Below, piece by piece: positions 56,358 through 64,000 of a stretch of DNA of 64,000 bases (the stretch's first letter is position 1; every line of letters begins with the position of its first letter). The DNA is from Ktedonospora formicarum (GTDB lineage Bacteria; Chloroflexota; Ktedonobacteria; Ktedonobacterales; Ktedonobacteraceae), in contig NZ_BNJF01000004.1 of the NCBI RefSeq assembly GCF_016587355.1, positions 806,001 through 870,000 of the forward strand, in the 5' to 3' direction. The notes under the pieces are model-generated. The model was not told where the DNA came from. It was given only the letters and a program-made list of their open reading frames with translations, and ran no database searches. A program made the translations under genes and the position numbers.

Positions 56358-56840
56358 TTAGCTGGAAGAGACCTTGCGAGTCTTGTCATGTATCACTCTA
56401 TCGAATGACCTCCCTCCCAGGCAAAAGAACATTCCAGTACTACCCGGTACATTAAGAATGATGGAGGTGATCAAGCTCAAAGGAGTACCTGATCTATGCC
56501 AGAATGTCAGCGTACCCATGGTCAGAAGGACTAGCGTCACCACCACCTGAATACAAAGTGAGATAATGACAAAGTCGGAAAGCTCAAGGCAAAGCACATG
56601 CATCGCCAGCACCTTCGTGGGAGGTGCCTTCGGCGTGAAGAGGGAGCAGTTAGCTGGGCCGTCACAGACGCACTGTAACATCTGATAATCGGGGGGAAGG
56701 CAGGCAAGCATTGCCGCAGTGAGCAGCAGCCAAAGGCCTCGGGACCAAACCAGCACTTTTTCGTGCAGGTACATCTGCGATCCATTGCCTCCATCAGAAT
56801 ATTGCAATAGGGTATGTGTCGAGCTTCGCTGGCCGTTCAT
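56358..56840 (-). pseudogene. Truncated orphan sensor (paralogue 8) that keeps its regulon promoter
   Basis: The start is chosen at 56840 (MNGQRSSTHT), with AGGAG five bases upstream. Residues match the first ~130 residues of the sensor family: RGLWLLLTAAMLACLPPD, the outer-loop Cys motif CVCDGPANCSLFT, and TLTFWHRSGTPLSL where others have FWRKS. It ends at about 160 residues, before the central TMs, so the core motif and half GAF are missing. It could be a remnant or a minimal regulator that retains only the sensory loop. Confidence 0.65.
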
Positions 56841-56898
56841 AGGCACTCCTGGTTGCTCCCTTCATGAGAATGATCCAGATCCAACTTTCCTGTCCAGG

Positions 56899-56931
56899 AT
56901 CTTACCATGAGCTCGTCACGGAAGTGTTACG
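56899..56931 (-). promoter_or_regulatory. Direct-repeat (SARP-like) promoter of the truncated sensor
   Basis: Minus strand: CGTAACA, 4 bp, CGTGACG, 9 bp, TAAGAT. Spacing exact. The ATGGTAA at the -10 matches the copy at 27748 closely. Confidence 0.75.
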
Positions 56932-58066
56932 AACGTCATTTGTTCCAAATAGCCAGAATATCGTGCGAGATTACCTATATTCAGGCAATACTGGCGAAGA
57001 ATATCACAGCAGCACCTTTAGTCTAAAAAGACGTTTGAGAGGAGGAAGTATCAGGAGATGTGATCTCAAAGATGAGAAATGAACGGAAGGGCTGAAGCTA
57101 TGGTGAATATTTCTTTTTGCATCCGCCCCTTTATCTGGTATATGCCTTCTGGGAAATGGGCGCATTGTCGATATCCTTAATGGGAATGGACACTCTCTTC
57201 TGACTTTGTTGGCAAGAGCAAGGTAGCTTACTCTTTCTCAATGTTTACAAGCAATATGCATAATATATTTACTTCTTCGCACGCTCCTGAAACCTCCCAA
57301 CTATGACCCGACAAAGTAAAGGATGTTGAGCCAGACGATGAGAGAGAAGACATCGTCGCATGGGCCTGGACATGGATACCGTTAGCCACTACAGCCCCTC
57401 GACAAGCTGGCTCATCACCGAAGATGCTTCGACGCTTTGTGGAATAGATGACAGTGAACCAGAAACCGTATCGGTGATCCCTATGACAATAGCTCCGCGG
57501 CAAATGCAGAAGGCACCGTCGCCGATTGACTACTTCCCGGACTCTGGATGGAGACATCCCCAAAGGGTCCTGCTGCTGGATTGGTACTCTGCAAGCCATA
57601 AGCGCGGGCATGCAGGTTTGCCGTCTTGACGATGGCCTGTCGGCACTGTGAGTCCCTTCTGTCGCAATGACGGTCAAAGGGAAGATGCCACTTGTGCTGT
57701 AGATATGGTTCCCGCTCACCATTAAGGTGCCATTTGGTCTGCTGGTGGTCTTTGACCAGGGGAATTCGGGTACCACTTTTTGCACAGGTCGTGTGCAGCA
57801 ATCCGCAGTGCTTTTTGCTTGTGCTGATGAGCTGTCACAGAAGCGTTTTGCCCTGGTGAATGAGCCTGGCTCGTTCTATTTCGGCTTTCTCAAAGGAGCC
57901 AACCCAGGTGAGCATAGATCTCACAACAGCTGAACGAGGATACAACGGATGGCATTGGAATCAAGCCACCATAACACAAGCATACTCGGATAGTTCTTGG
58001 TTCGAACCGGGCGGATTTGTGGTTGAGGTGCTTTCCCAGCCTGGGAATGAAAATGGAAACTCGAAG
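56932..58066. other. Region without an intact gene
   Basis: About 1.1 kb with only short or broken frames. The minus strand at about 57481-57785 holds a possible surface-repeat remnant. Confidence 0.5.
57481..57785 (-). pseudogene. Possible remnant of a PKD/Ig-like surface repeat
   Basis: The minus frame reads NGTLMVSGNHIYSTSGIFPL then TVIATEGTHSA, matching the G-x-V-S-G-x-H-x-Y-x-x-x-G pattern of tandem Ig/PKD-like extracellular repeats. Frames switch on both sides and no start or anchor is present. Weak. Confidence 0.3.
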
Positions 58067-58486
58067 TTATCGCTGTTCAACAAGAGCAGCTACTTCATCC
58101 TGAAGTGGTGTATGGTCACGCTGATCATACGCTGTTCGGGCCAGCGCTACCTCGTGCATGTGCCCGTATGCCCAGTTGCCTAATACCTTCATTGGTTCGA
58201 CAAGCGTTTGTCCCAACGGAGTGAGAGAATACTCGACAATTGGAGGTACAACAGGATAGACAACGCGCTGCACCAAGCCATTCCGTTCCATCGCGCGCAA
58301 TGACTGCGCCAGCATTTTCCTTGATATGCCCCCGATTCGCTTGAGCAATTGCCCAAACCGCATCGTCCCATCTTCCAATGCATAGATCACCAACGGTGTC
58401 CATTGATCTGCGATCAATCGTAGCACCTGCCGCGACATGCAATTCTCCTGGAAAATATCGGGACCGTTTTGTTGCTTAGTTTCCAT
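58067..58486 (-). CDS. HxlR-family winged-helix regulator
   Basis: 139 residues with the HxlR layout: QVLRLIADQWTPLVIYALEDG, MRFGQLLKRIGGISRKMLAQ, LRAMERNGLVQR and VEYSLTPLGQTL. A Cys near the N-terminus (ENCMSRQ) lies where redox-sensing members carry theirs. It is divergent from the hydrolase/oxidoreductase pair at 58659-60530, its likely targets. Confidence 0.93.
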   Translation of the reverse strand: METKQQNGPDIFQENCMSRQVLRLIADQWTPLVIYALEDGTMRFGQLLKRIGGISRKMLAQSLRAMERNGLVQRVVYPVVPPIVEYSLTPLGQTLVEPMKVLGNWAYGHMHEVALARTAYDQRDHTPLQDEVAALVEQR

Positions 58487-58489
58487 ATG

Positions 58490-58513
58490 GTAACTGTATC
58501 ACTTTTTGGTTAC
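58490..58513. promoter_or_regulatory. Candidate HxlR operator
   Basis: Inverted repeat GTAAC (58490-58494) and GTTAC (58509-58513), 14-bp spacer, directly upstream of the HxlR start codon. It does not have the direct-repeat layout of the sensor promoters. Confidence 0.4.
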
Positions 58514-58658
58514 ATCTTACAAGATACAAGCTTTTTGGGTAGAGTTGTCACAAGTGATATTACGTTTCGGTTGGATGAGAGCAGGTGACGTGAATGGCCT
58601 GGTCATCCACATCAGCCACTCACATCTCGCTATCCTTATTGAAAGAGAAGGTTTTCTT

Positions 58659-59591
58659 ATGTCTAGCTTGGAAAGTGCGCAGATTCGCTCCTACCTGTAG
58701 GCTCGTCAGGGCGCACCACAGATGTCATTAGCGGAGCAGCGCGTCGACTATGAATTATTAATTGAAAATTACGTCGAACATCCAGTTCCATTGCCTGAAG
58801 GGACACGCGTCGAAGCGGTTGATGTGGATGGACTATCCGCAGAATGGATACATCCTTCTGATGCTGACGCAGAACGTGTGGTGCTTTTTCTGCATGGCGG
58901 AGGCTATATTCTTGGTTCGCTCAAGTCGCATCGTGATCTGGTTGCACGTCTGGCAAATGCGTCTGGTATTCGGAGTCTGCTGTTTGAGTATCGTCTCGCG
59001 CCTGAACACGTTTTTCCTGCCGCCTTAGACGATGCCCTGACTGCCTATCACTGGTTACTTGCCAATGGAACAAAACCAGAGCATATCGTGCTTGCAGGTG
59101 ACTCTGCAGGTGGTGGCCTGCTTCTCGCCTTATTGCAAACCTTGCGAGAGAAGAAGAGAGCTATGCCAGCTGCAGCTGTACTTCTTTCGCCCTGGACAGA
59201 TCTGGTCGGCACAGTTGAGAGCCGGGGAACGCGTGAAGCTGCTGATCCCATCTTTTCTGCGCAGACCATGCACTTTCTGGCGAGCTTCTATCCGGGTCCT
59301 GAAGATACACACAATCCGCTCATTTCTCCAATATACGCAGACCTGCACAACTTCCCACCCCTGCGTATTGATGTTGGTCATGATGAAGTCCTGTTGGATG
59401 ACTCCCTCAAGATCGCCGAACATGCCAGAGCTGTACACGTGCCGGTCGAGCTGGCTGTATGGGATGACATGTGGCATGTCTTTCAGCAATACGCCTCCGT
59501 CTTGCCGGAAGGACAGCAATCACTTGAGCAGATAGGCAGGTTTATCCGCCGCCACACCCAATTGTCAGAGCGCCTCACACAAGATAAATAG
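58659..59591 (+). pseudogene. HSL-type alpha/beta hydrolase with an amber codon near the N-terminus
   Basis: ATG at 58659 has AGAAGG seven bases upstream and begins MSSLESAQIRSYL, then TAG at 58698-58700, then ARQGAPQMSLAEQRVDYELL in the same frame, as expected for this family. From ATG 58722 a 289-residue frame keeps the oxyanion motif HGGGYILGS, nucleophile GDSAGGG and the C-terminal Asp/His region (DVGHDEVLLDD, WDDMWHVF). Restart at 58722 would lose only ~21 residues of cap helix, so activity may persist. Likely ester hydrolysis. Confidence 0.8.
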
Positions 59592-59610
59592 AGAGAGAAG
59601 GAAGAACATC

Positions 59611-60530
59611 ATGCCAAAAGCAGTTAGATTTCATCAGTATGGCGATATCGACGTATTGCAGGTCGTAGATGTCGAGCGACCTGTGCCAGGTCCAGGTCAG
59701 GTCCTTGTCAACGTCAAGGCTGCCGGCATCAATCCCGGCGAGGCATCCACCCGCAAAGGCCTGCTTCATCAGCGCTGGCCTGCGACCTTTCCCTCTGGAC
59801 AGGGCAGTGACCTGGCTGGTATCGTTGTCGCTATTGGCGAAAGGGTGCAAGCATTTACCGTAGGCGATGAAGTGATTGGCTTCACACACAATAGAGGCAG
59901 CCACGCAGAGTTTGTCGTTGTTGAGGCCAGTGACCTGATCCATCGTCCCCTCATATCTCCTGGGAGGTAGCTGGCTCACTGTTTGTCGCCGGGACAACAG
60001 CCTACGCGGCCTGTCGTGCTGTCTCGCTTCAACAGGGCAGCACCCTCGCCGTCTCAGGGGCCGCTGGCGGTGTCGGCTCGATCGTGGTCCAATTAGCAGC
60101 ACGAGCGGGCGCAAAGGTGATCGGCCTAGCTAGTCCGGCTCATCATCAGTGGCTCAGCGACCACCATGCCATCCCAGTCGCCTACGGAGAGGGCATCGAG
60201 GAGCGCCTTCGAGCTGCCTCTGATAATCACCTCGATGCCTTTATTGATACCTTCGGTGCCAATTATGTCGAACTCGCTCTGAGTCTTGGTGTCCAACCAG
60301 AACGCATTGATACCATCATCAATTTTGCTGCAGCCGAGAAGTATGGCGTCAAGACTGAGGGTAACACTGAAGGAGCCAGCGCTACGGTACTGGCTAATCT
60401 TGCCCAACGTATCGAAAGGCGAGAACTGGAAATTCCGATTGCCCGCTCCTATCCCCTCGCCAACGTTCGCGAGGCGTATCGCGAGTTAGAGCAGCGTCAT
60501 GTTCTCGGCAAAATTGTGCTCGTTCCCTGA
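59611..60530 (+). pseudogene. NADPH-dependent quinone oxidoreductase split by a one-base frameshift
   Basis: The first frame (59611-59970) has the GroES-like half (VKAAGINPGEASTRKGLL, GQGSDLAGIVVAIGE, VGDEVIGFTHN). The second frame, from about 59955, has SWEVAGSLFVAGTTAYAACR, the Rossmann motif VSGAAGGVGSIVVQLAA and a normal C-terminus (LANVREAYRELEQRHVLGKI). One missing base near 59950-59960 explains the break. It follows the hydrolase by 19 bp, forming an operon probably under HxlR control. Confidence 0.85.
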
Positions 60531-60790
60531 GGGAAGAGTATACCTGTCACCAGGGGCAGGGTAATGAGCGAAGGTAGTGAGAGGGGAGCTCTCAGAAGAT
60601 GCTTCCCCTTGCCTGTAGGGCATTCAAACTGTCTTGTGACAACTCGATGAAAAACGAAAACAAGCATATCGATTCTTGAGCACGAGACTTCACTCATTCC
60701 AATCACCAGTGTGTTCCCCTTGTTTTCTGCAATACATCGTCCTAGACAGCACTTCAGTCGTTCCACATAAACGAGTCAATCCGTGGTCTC

Positions 60791-61705
60791 TTACCGCGTA
60801 AATTCAGCAGCATGCAGCTTCACGAAATCGTGCGCACTTGTCGGCAGTTGGCCTGTAAGCTTGAAAACGTCATCTGTCATACGGTCGTAGCGCCCCTGTG
60901 CATGGAGGTCGGCCATCACCCCAAGATGGTTGACAAGATGCCGAGGGACCCCTGCCTCCCGAAGGCTATCGGTCCACTGAGGAAGTGGTACATCGCGATA
61001 GCGGATCGTTCGGCCGAGTGCCTCGGAAAAAACACGCGCATAGTAGTCTAGATCGCCCACCTCATAGCCGGTCAGATTATACACATAGCCGATGTGCGGG
61101 AACGGATCGTCCAGGATGGCTGAGACAGCGCGCGCCACATCGACCGCTGAGATCGGCGAGGTTTTGCCGCCACCCAGTGGTAGAGCTAACTCGTCGGTTT
61201 CCCGGACGGAAGCCGCAGCCAGAAGCAGAAAGAAACTTTCGAGGAAGACTGTCGGTCGGACCGTGACGACTGGCAGTCCCGACCAGGACAGGGCCTGCTC
61301 TGCCAGCCAGTGCATCTTTTGCTGTGCGCTATCTGTAGTCTCAGTAATGCTCATCTGTGAGACCGTCATCTGCGACATGTTCACGAACACCTCGACGCCC
61401 TGGTGGCGCGCTACTGCGGCGGTATTCATCGTGGCTTGCAGATACTCCGCAGAGACAGACATTCCAAAATAGATGCGCGTGCATCCCTCAATCGCTCGGT
61501 GCATCGAGGCGAGATCTGTCAGATCTCCCCGAACCACCTCAGCACCGAGCTGGCGCAACGATTCCGCGCGCTCGTCCTCCCGCCGAACCAGGGCGCGGAC
61601 CTTGTGCCCTCGGGCGAGGAGGAGTGTAGTGAGAGTGCGACCGATTGCGCCAACCTCGCCTGCAGCTCCGGTCACAAGGATTGGGCTGTCATGTGTCAAT
61701 TTCAT
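60791..61705 (-). CDS. NmrA-like NAD(P)H-binding oxidoreductase
   Basis: The start is chosen at 61705 (MKLTHDSPILVTG). About 304 residues, atypical SDR fold: ILVTGAAGEVGAIGRTLTTLLL, ALVRREDERAESLRQLGA and GDLTDLASMHRAIEG, lacking a YxxxK pair at the usual place. Such proteins reduce quinones or act as NADP-dependent sensors (QorB/NmrA-like). No operon partner. Confidence 0.88.
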   Translation of the reverse strand: MKLTHDSPILVTGAAGEVGAIGRTLTTLLLARGHKVRALVRREDERAESLRQLGAEVVRGDLTDLASMHRAIEGCTRIYFGMSVSAEYLQATMNTAAVARHQGVEVFVNMSQMTVSQMSITETTDSAQQKMHWLAEQALSWSGLPVVTVRPTVFLESFFLLLAAASVRETDELALPLGGGKTSPISAVDVARAVSAILDDPFPHIGYVYNLTGYEVGDLDYYARVFSEALGRTIRYRDVPLPQWTDSLREAGVPRHLVNHLGVMADLHAQGRYDRMTDDVFKLTGQLPTSAHDFVKLHAAEFTR

Positions 61706-61896
61706 AGTTCTCTTTCTTCCTTTGTTATTGTTTTTCAACAGGTAGGAGGAGTCTGGAAGTTGGTGTGTGCTCGAATCTGCTTGTCAGCGGACAGGGCACC
61801 TCATGATGGAGACTCAGCATGTGGTCAGGTATCTGATGCATCCCCGCCTACGACTTTATCCAGCGTGGCAGAGGCTGGCTTGGACGAGCGGTGGGA

Positions 61897-62888
61897 TTAT
61901 AAAACCGTTATGGTTCTCTCCTCGTTGGCAGCTGTGTGCTCGGCCTCGGCCTTCGAGTGAGCGGAGCGTTCATGGATGGGCGACGCTGGCGTCCGATCAA
62001 TCAACAGGCTAAGCAGCTCGGGGCGACTGTAGTGGCCACGCGCGTCCATGAGTCTCTTGCGGGAGTCGATGAGAGCGAAGTCAAGATCGGCAATCACTTC
62101 TCCTTCACCAGTTTTCAGTGGCTCACTAATGATCTGGCCTTCCGGGTTCACAATGGCAGTGAAGCAGCCACCGGAAATTGGCTCGATTGCACACCCCGTA
62201 TCCTTCATGATTTGGGCCTGCTGATCAGCATCGAGCCACGCCGTTGCGTTGACAACAAAGCAAGCAGATTCGAGAGCGTGCTGGCGGATACTTACTTCCA
62301 TCTTTTCCGCGAACCGCTGACCGGCAAACGATCCGGGATACATCGCCGAGTGGATCTCCTCGCCATCGGCAATGAGCGCATAACGCGCGAGCGGTTGGAA
62401 GTGCTCCCAGCAGGCGAACGCCCAACGGCGCTCTGGGCGGCACGTAGACCCGAGCCGTCGCCCTGACCCCAGATCATCCGCTCCTGATAGGTTGGCGTGA
62501 CCTTACGGCGGCGCTGGATCAACGTCCCGTCTGCGTCAAAGAGCAACTGCGTATTGTAGATTGAGCGACCATCGCGCTCATTGACGCCAATCGAGACGAC
62601 CATGTGCGCCTCCTTTGCAGCCTCACTAATTGCATGGGTTTCGGCAGACGGGACGGTGACTGACTCTTCGAGCAGACGTTGATGCTCCTTCCCTAACAAC
62701 ATGTCATACGGGGTTTGCACAAAAGAGAAATAGGGGTAGTAGGGAATGACGGTCTCGGGGAAGGTTGCGAACTGGACGCCCCGCTTACCCAACTCACGGA
62801 TCTTCTTCACGACTTTCTCAACCGTTCCCTGTCGGCTGTACAGCACAGGGCTGATCTGCACGGCGGCGGCTTTCACAATGGTGCTCAT
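61897..62888 (-). pseudogene. Nitrilase frameshifted just before the catalytic cysteine
   Basis: The start is chosen at 62888 (MSTIVKAAAVQISP), with AAAGGAA upstream. The first frame keeps the catalytic Glu (FPETVIPYYPYF) and Lys (RRRKVTPTYQERM) and runs to WGQGDGSGL. The frame then shifts near 62425-62440. The catalytic Cys, in ACWEHFQPLARYAL, lies in the next frame, which continues MYPGSFAGQRFAEKM to the end (61897). The full gene would be about 330 residues. As read, the product is inactive. It is divergent from the MarR gene with shared operators. Confidence 0.85.
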
Positions 62889-62935
62889 GGTATATGTTCC
62901 TTTCAGGTTGAAATGATGGTTTTGTAATATTTTGC

Positions 62936-62949
62936 GTTGTATATACAAC
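62936..62949. promoter_or_regulatory. MarR operator 1
   Basis: Perfect 14-bp palindrome GTTGTATATACAAC, 48 bp upstream of the nitrilase start. The core TGTATATACA recurs at 63002-63011, 63548-63557 and 63583-63592. Confidence 0.75.
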
Positions 62950-63000
62950 ATAAAAGGCCGTTTCTTTAAAGGGGGACGTAACGGGCTTGCATACTAATTA

Positions 63001-63012
63001 TTGTATATACAA
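63001..63012. promoter_or_regulatory. MarR operator 2
   Basis: TTGTATATACAA, a perfect 12-bp palindrome with the same core as operator 1, 65 bp away, between the MarR stop codon and the nitrilase start. Confidence 0.7.
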
Positions 63013-63059
63013 CATTGGATATACGGTAATTACCTGCCTGATACGTTGGTTGGCTTACA

Positions 63060-63527
63060 CTACTCTACGAGTTCGTCAAACGAGATACTGTTGGCCACAT
63101 CAACAATGGCAGTCGCACCTTCCTCGCCGAGTAACTGTTTAGCTTTCTCCTGCACTGCTCGCCACGCAGGTGCTGCCGAAACCAGTAATTCTCTGCCAGC
63201 CTGCGAGAGGACCAGTGGACGGCTTCGACCGCCCTCTTCAGGAGCCATTTCTTCAACCCACCCCTCAGCTAGAAGATGCGCAAGATTGCGTGTCAGTGTC
63301 GAGCGCTCCTGGTAGTTGGCGCGTCCAATCTCAGCGCGACTTGCTCCTCCAAGCTTTGCAATGACCACAAGTAATGAGAACTGGGGAGCATTGACGCTAT
63401 AAGGCCGAAGGGCCTGATCATACATGTTGGTAATGATGCGTGATATGCGGCGCGTGCGAGTGAGCAGGCAATCGCGTATGATCTCGCCAACCACACCGGC
63501 CTCGGCTGTCTTCGTCTCTGTGCTCAT
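63060..63527 (-). CDS. MarR-family regulator
   Basis: The start is chosen at 63527 (MSTETKTAEAG); the upstream in-frame extension is operator DNA. About 155 residues with the MarR core QFSLLVVIAKLGGASRAEIG, RANYQERSTLTRNLAHLLAEG, WVEEMAPEEGGRSRPLVLS. Four copies of one palindrome surround the gene, two upstream of it and two between it and the nitrilase, so it probably represses both. Confidence 0.93.
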   Translation of the reverse strand: MSTETKTAEAGVVGEIIRDCLLTRTRRISRIITNMYDQALRPYSVNAPQFSLLVVIAKLGGASRAEIGRANYQERSTLTRNLAHLLAEGWVEEMAPEEGGRSRPLVLSQAGRELLVSAAPAWRAVQEKAKQLLGEEGATAIVDVANSISFDELVE

Positions 63528-63530
63528 TAT

Positions 63531-63600
63531 CCTGATCCCTACTATAGTGTATATACAACATCCGTCCTGATCCCTACTATAGTGTATATACAACATCCTG
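63531..63600. repeat. Tandem 35-bp duplication carrying two MarR operators
   Basis: 63531-63565 and 63566-63600 are near-identical; each holds a TGTATATACA core (63548-63557 and 63583-63592). The duplication places two operators 35 bp apart directly upstream of the MarR start codon. Confidence 0.85.
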
Positions 63601-63860
63601 TCAAGACCTGGCACTGAGGAGCATTCCTGGGTTTTGTTGCGAAAAAGGGCAGCTTTGGAGAAATCTGAATGGCAACCAGAGAAGACGCACTCAGGGGAAG
63701 CGGGAGGCAGGAACCGGGGCTGGTGACGGCTCCAGAAAATCCCCCAGTTTCAACCATGGGAATCTGTTACACATTTCCATGAAATGCCCTTAGAACAGGA
63801 ATAAGCCAATGAAGGAAAGCTATAACTTCTTCTCTATTTCTTCATTGAAGGATAAATGCT

Positions 63861-64000
63861 ATGATGACAAAGAACGAATATTTAATCGCGCAGATGAAAC
63901 TCCAAGAGCTACGTCAACAACGCACGCGGCTCTCGCAAAGCTATGCTGAGTTAGAACAACAAGTAGAGCACACACCAACGAAGTTGCAGCAATTACATAC
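63861..64000 (+). CDS. Start of a coiled-coil protein, runs off the right edge
   Basis: ATG at 63861, with GAAGGAT upstream, opens a frame rich in Gln, Leu and Glu (MKLQELRQQRTRLSQSYAEL, EQQVEHTPTKLQQLHT) that continues beyond the window. It is probably an N-terminal coiled coil. Function cannot be told. Confidence 0.55.
   Translation, partial: MMTKNEYLIAQMKLQELRQQRTRLSQSYAELEQQVEHTPTKLQQLH

Noticed and set aside
62976..63006. CGTAACG followed by TATATA with similar spacing
   Set aside because: The second heptamer does not match, no plus-strand gene follows, and the TATATA is part of the MarR operator.
1..64000. tRNA, rRNA, CRISPR arrays, riboswitches
   Set aside because: I looked for cloverleaf, repeat-spacer and conserved RNA sequences and saw none. 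A covariance-model scan would be needed to exclude small RNAs.

Overview
The window looks like part of a large, mobile-element-scarred chromosome of a Ktedonobacteria-type member of the Chloroflexota. This is inferred from gene content, not from a marker gene: Ser/Thr kinases fused to WD40 propellers, an AfsR/SARP-type regulator, partner-switching proteins, many paralogous multi-pass sensors, and IS1634-, IS1182- and IS605-type insertion sequences. No rRNA, tRNA or CRISPR array was recognised.

Layout. 1-5000: an IS1634-family element with perfect ends and a 6-bp target duplication, a nonsense-mutated SMP-30-like gene and a decayed IS1182 transposase. 5-15.4 kb: an ordinary accessory block with an MDR oxidoreductase and divergent XRE regulator, a WD40 lipoprotein, an Ada-AlkA fusion with a frameshifted ogt, an MFS carrier, and a TetR gene with a DHA2 efflux pump and matching operators. 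15.4-24.2 kb: two WD40 Ser/Thr kinases in tandem, a membrane protein, and a pseudokinase fused to a jelly-roll-like domain. 24.6-44.5 kb: the core of interest, with a paralogous family of membrane sensors, a complete histidine kinase/NarL-type regulator pair, a SARP regulator, three STAS proteins and a PP2C-HATPase protein. 44.5-53 kb: FAD enzymes, a GNAT protein, a zinc-ribbon Ser/Thr kinase and a small membrane protein. 53-57 kb: two more sensors of the same family, one truncated, beside a TnpB remnant. 57-64 kb: degraded genes (hydrolase, oxidoreductase, nitrilase) with HxlR and MarR regulators and their operators.

The main discovery candidate has two parts. (1) Eight promoters share one architecture: CGTAACG, 4 bp, a second heptamer close to NGGGACG, 9 bp, and a -10 of the form TANNNT. 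They lie upstream of five members of the sensor family, a STAS gene, the PP2C phosphatase gene and a small membrane-protein gene. Two heptamers on an 11-bp period just upstream of the -10 is the known layout of SARP-activated promoters, and a SARP gene lies at 33205-36234. (2) The orphan sensors stop after about the first helix and strand of a GAF domain, while the PP2C phosphatase begins with roughly the second half of one. The intact histidine kinase in the same window carries both halves in a single chain. This suggests many interchangeable sensor heads feeding one phosphatase and STAS output. The promoter pattern and the split are read directly from sequence; the functional model is inference.

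At least six ordinary genes carry a single nonsense codon or frameshift (SMP-30-like, ogt, small membrane protein, alpha/beta hydrolase, quinone oxidoreductase, nitrilase), so either gene decay is widespread here or the assembly has indel errors.
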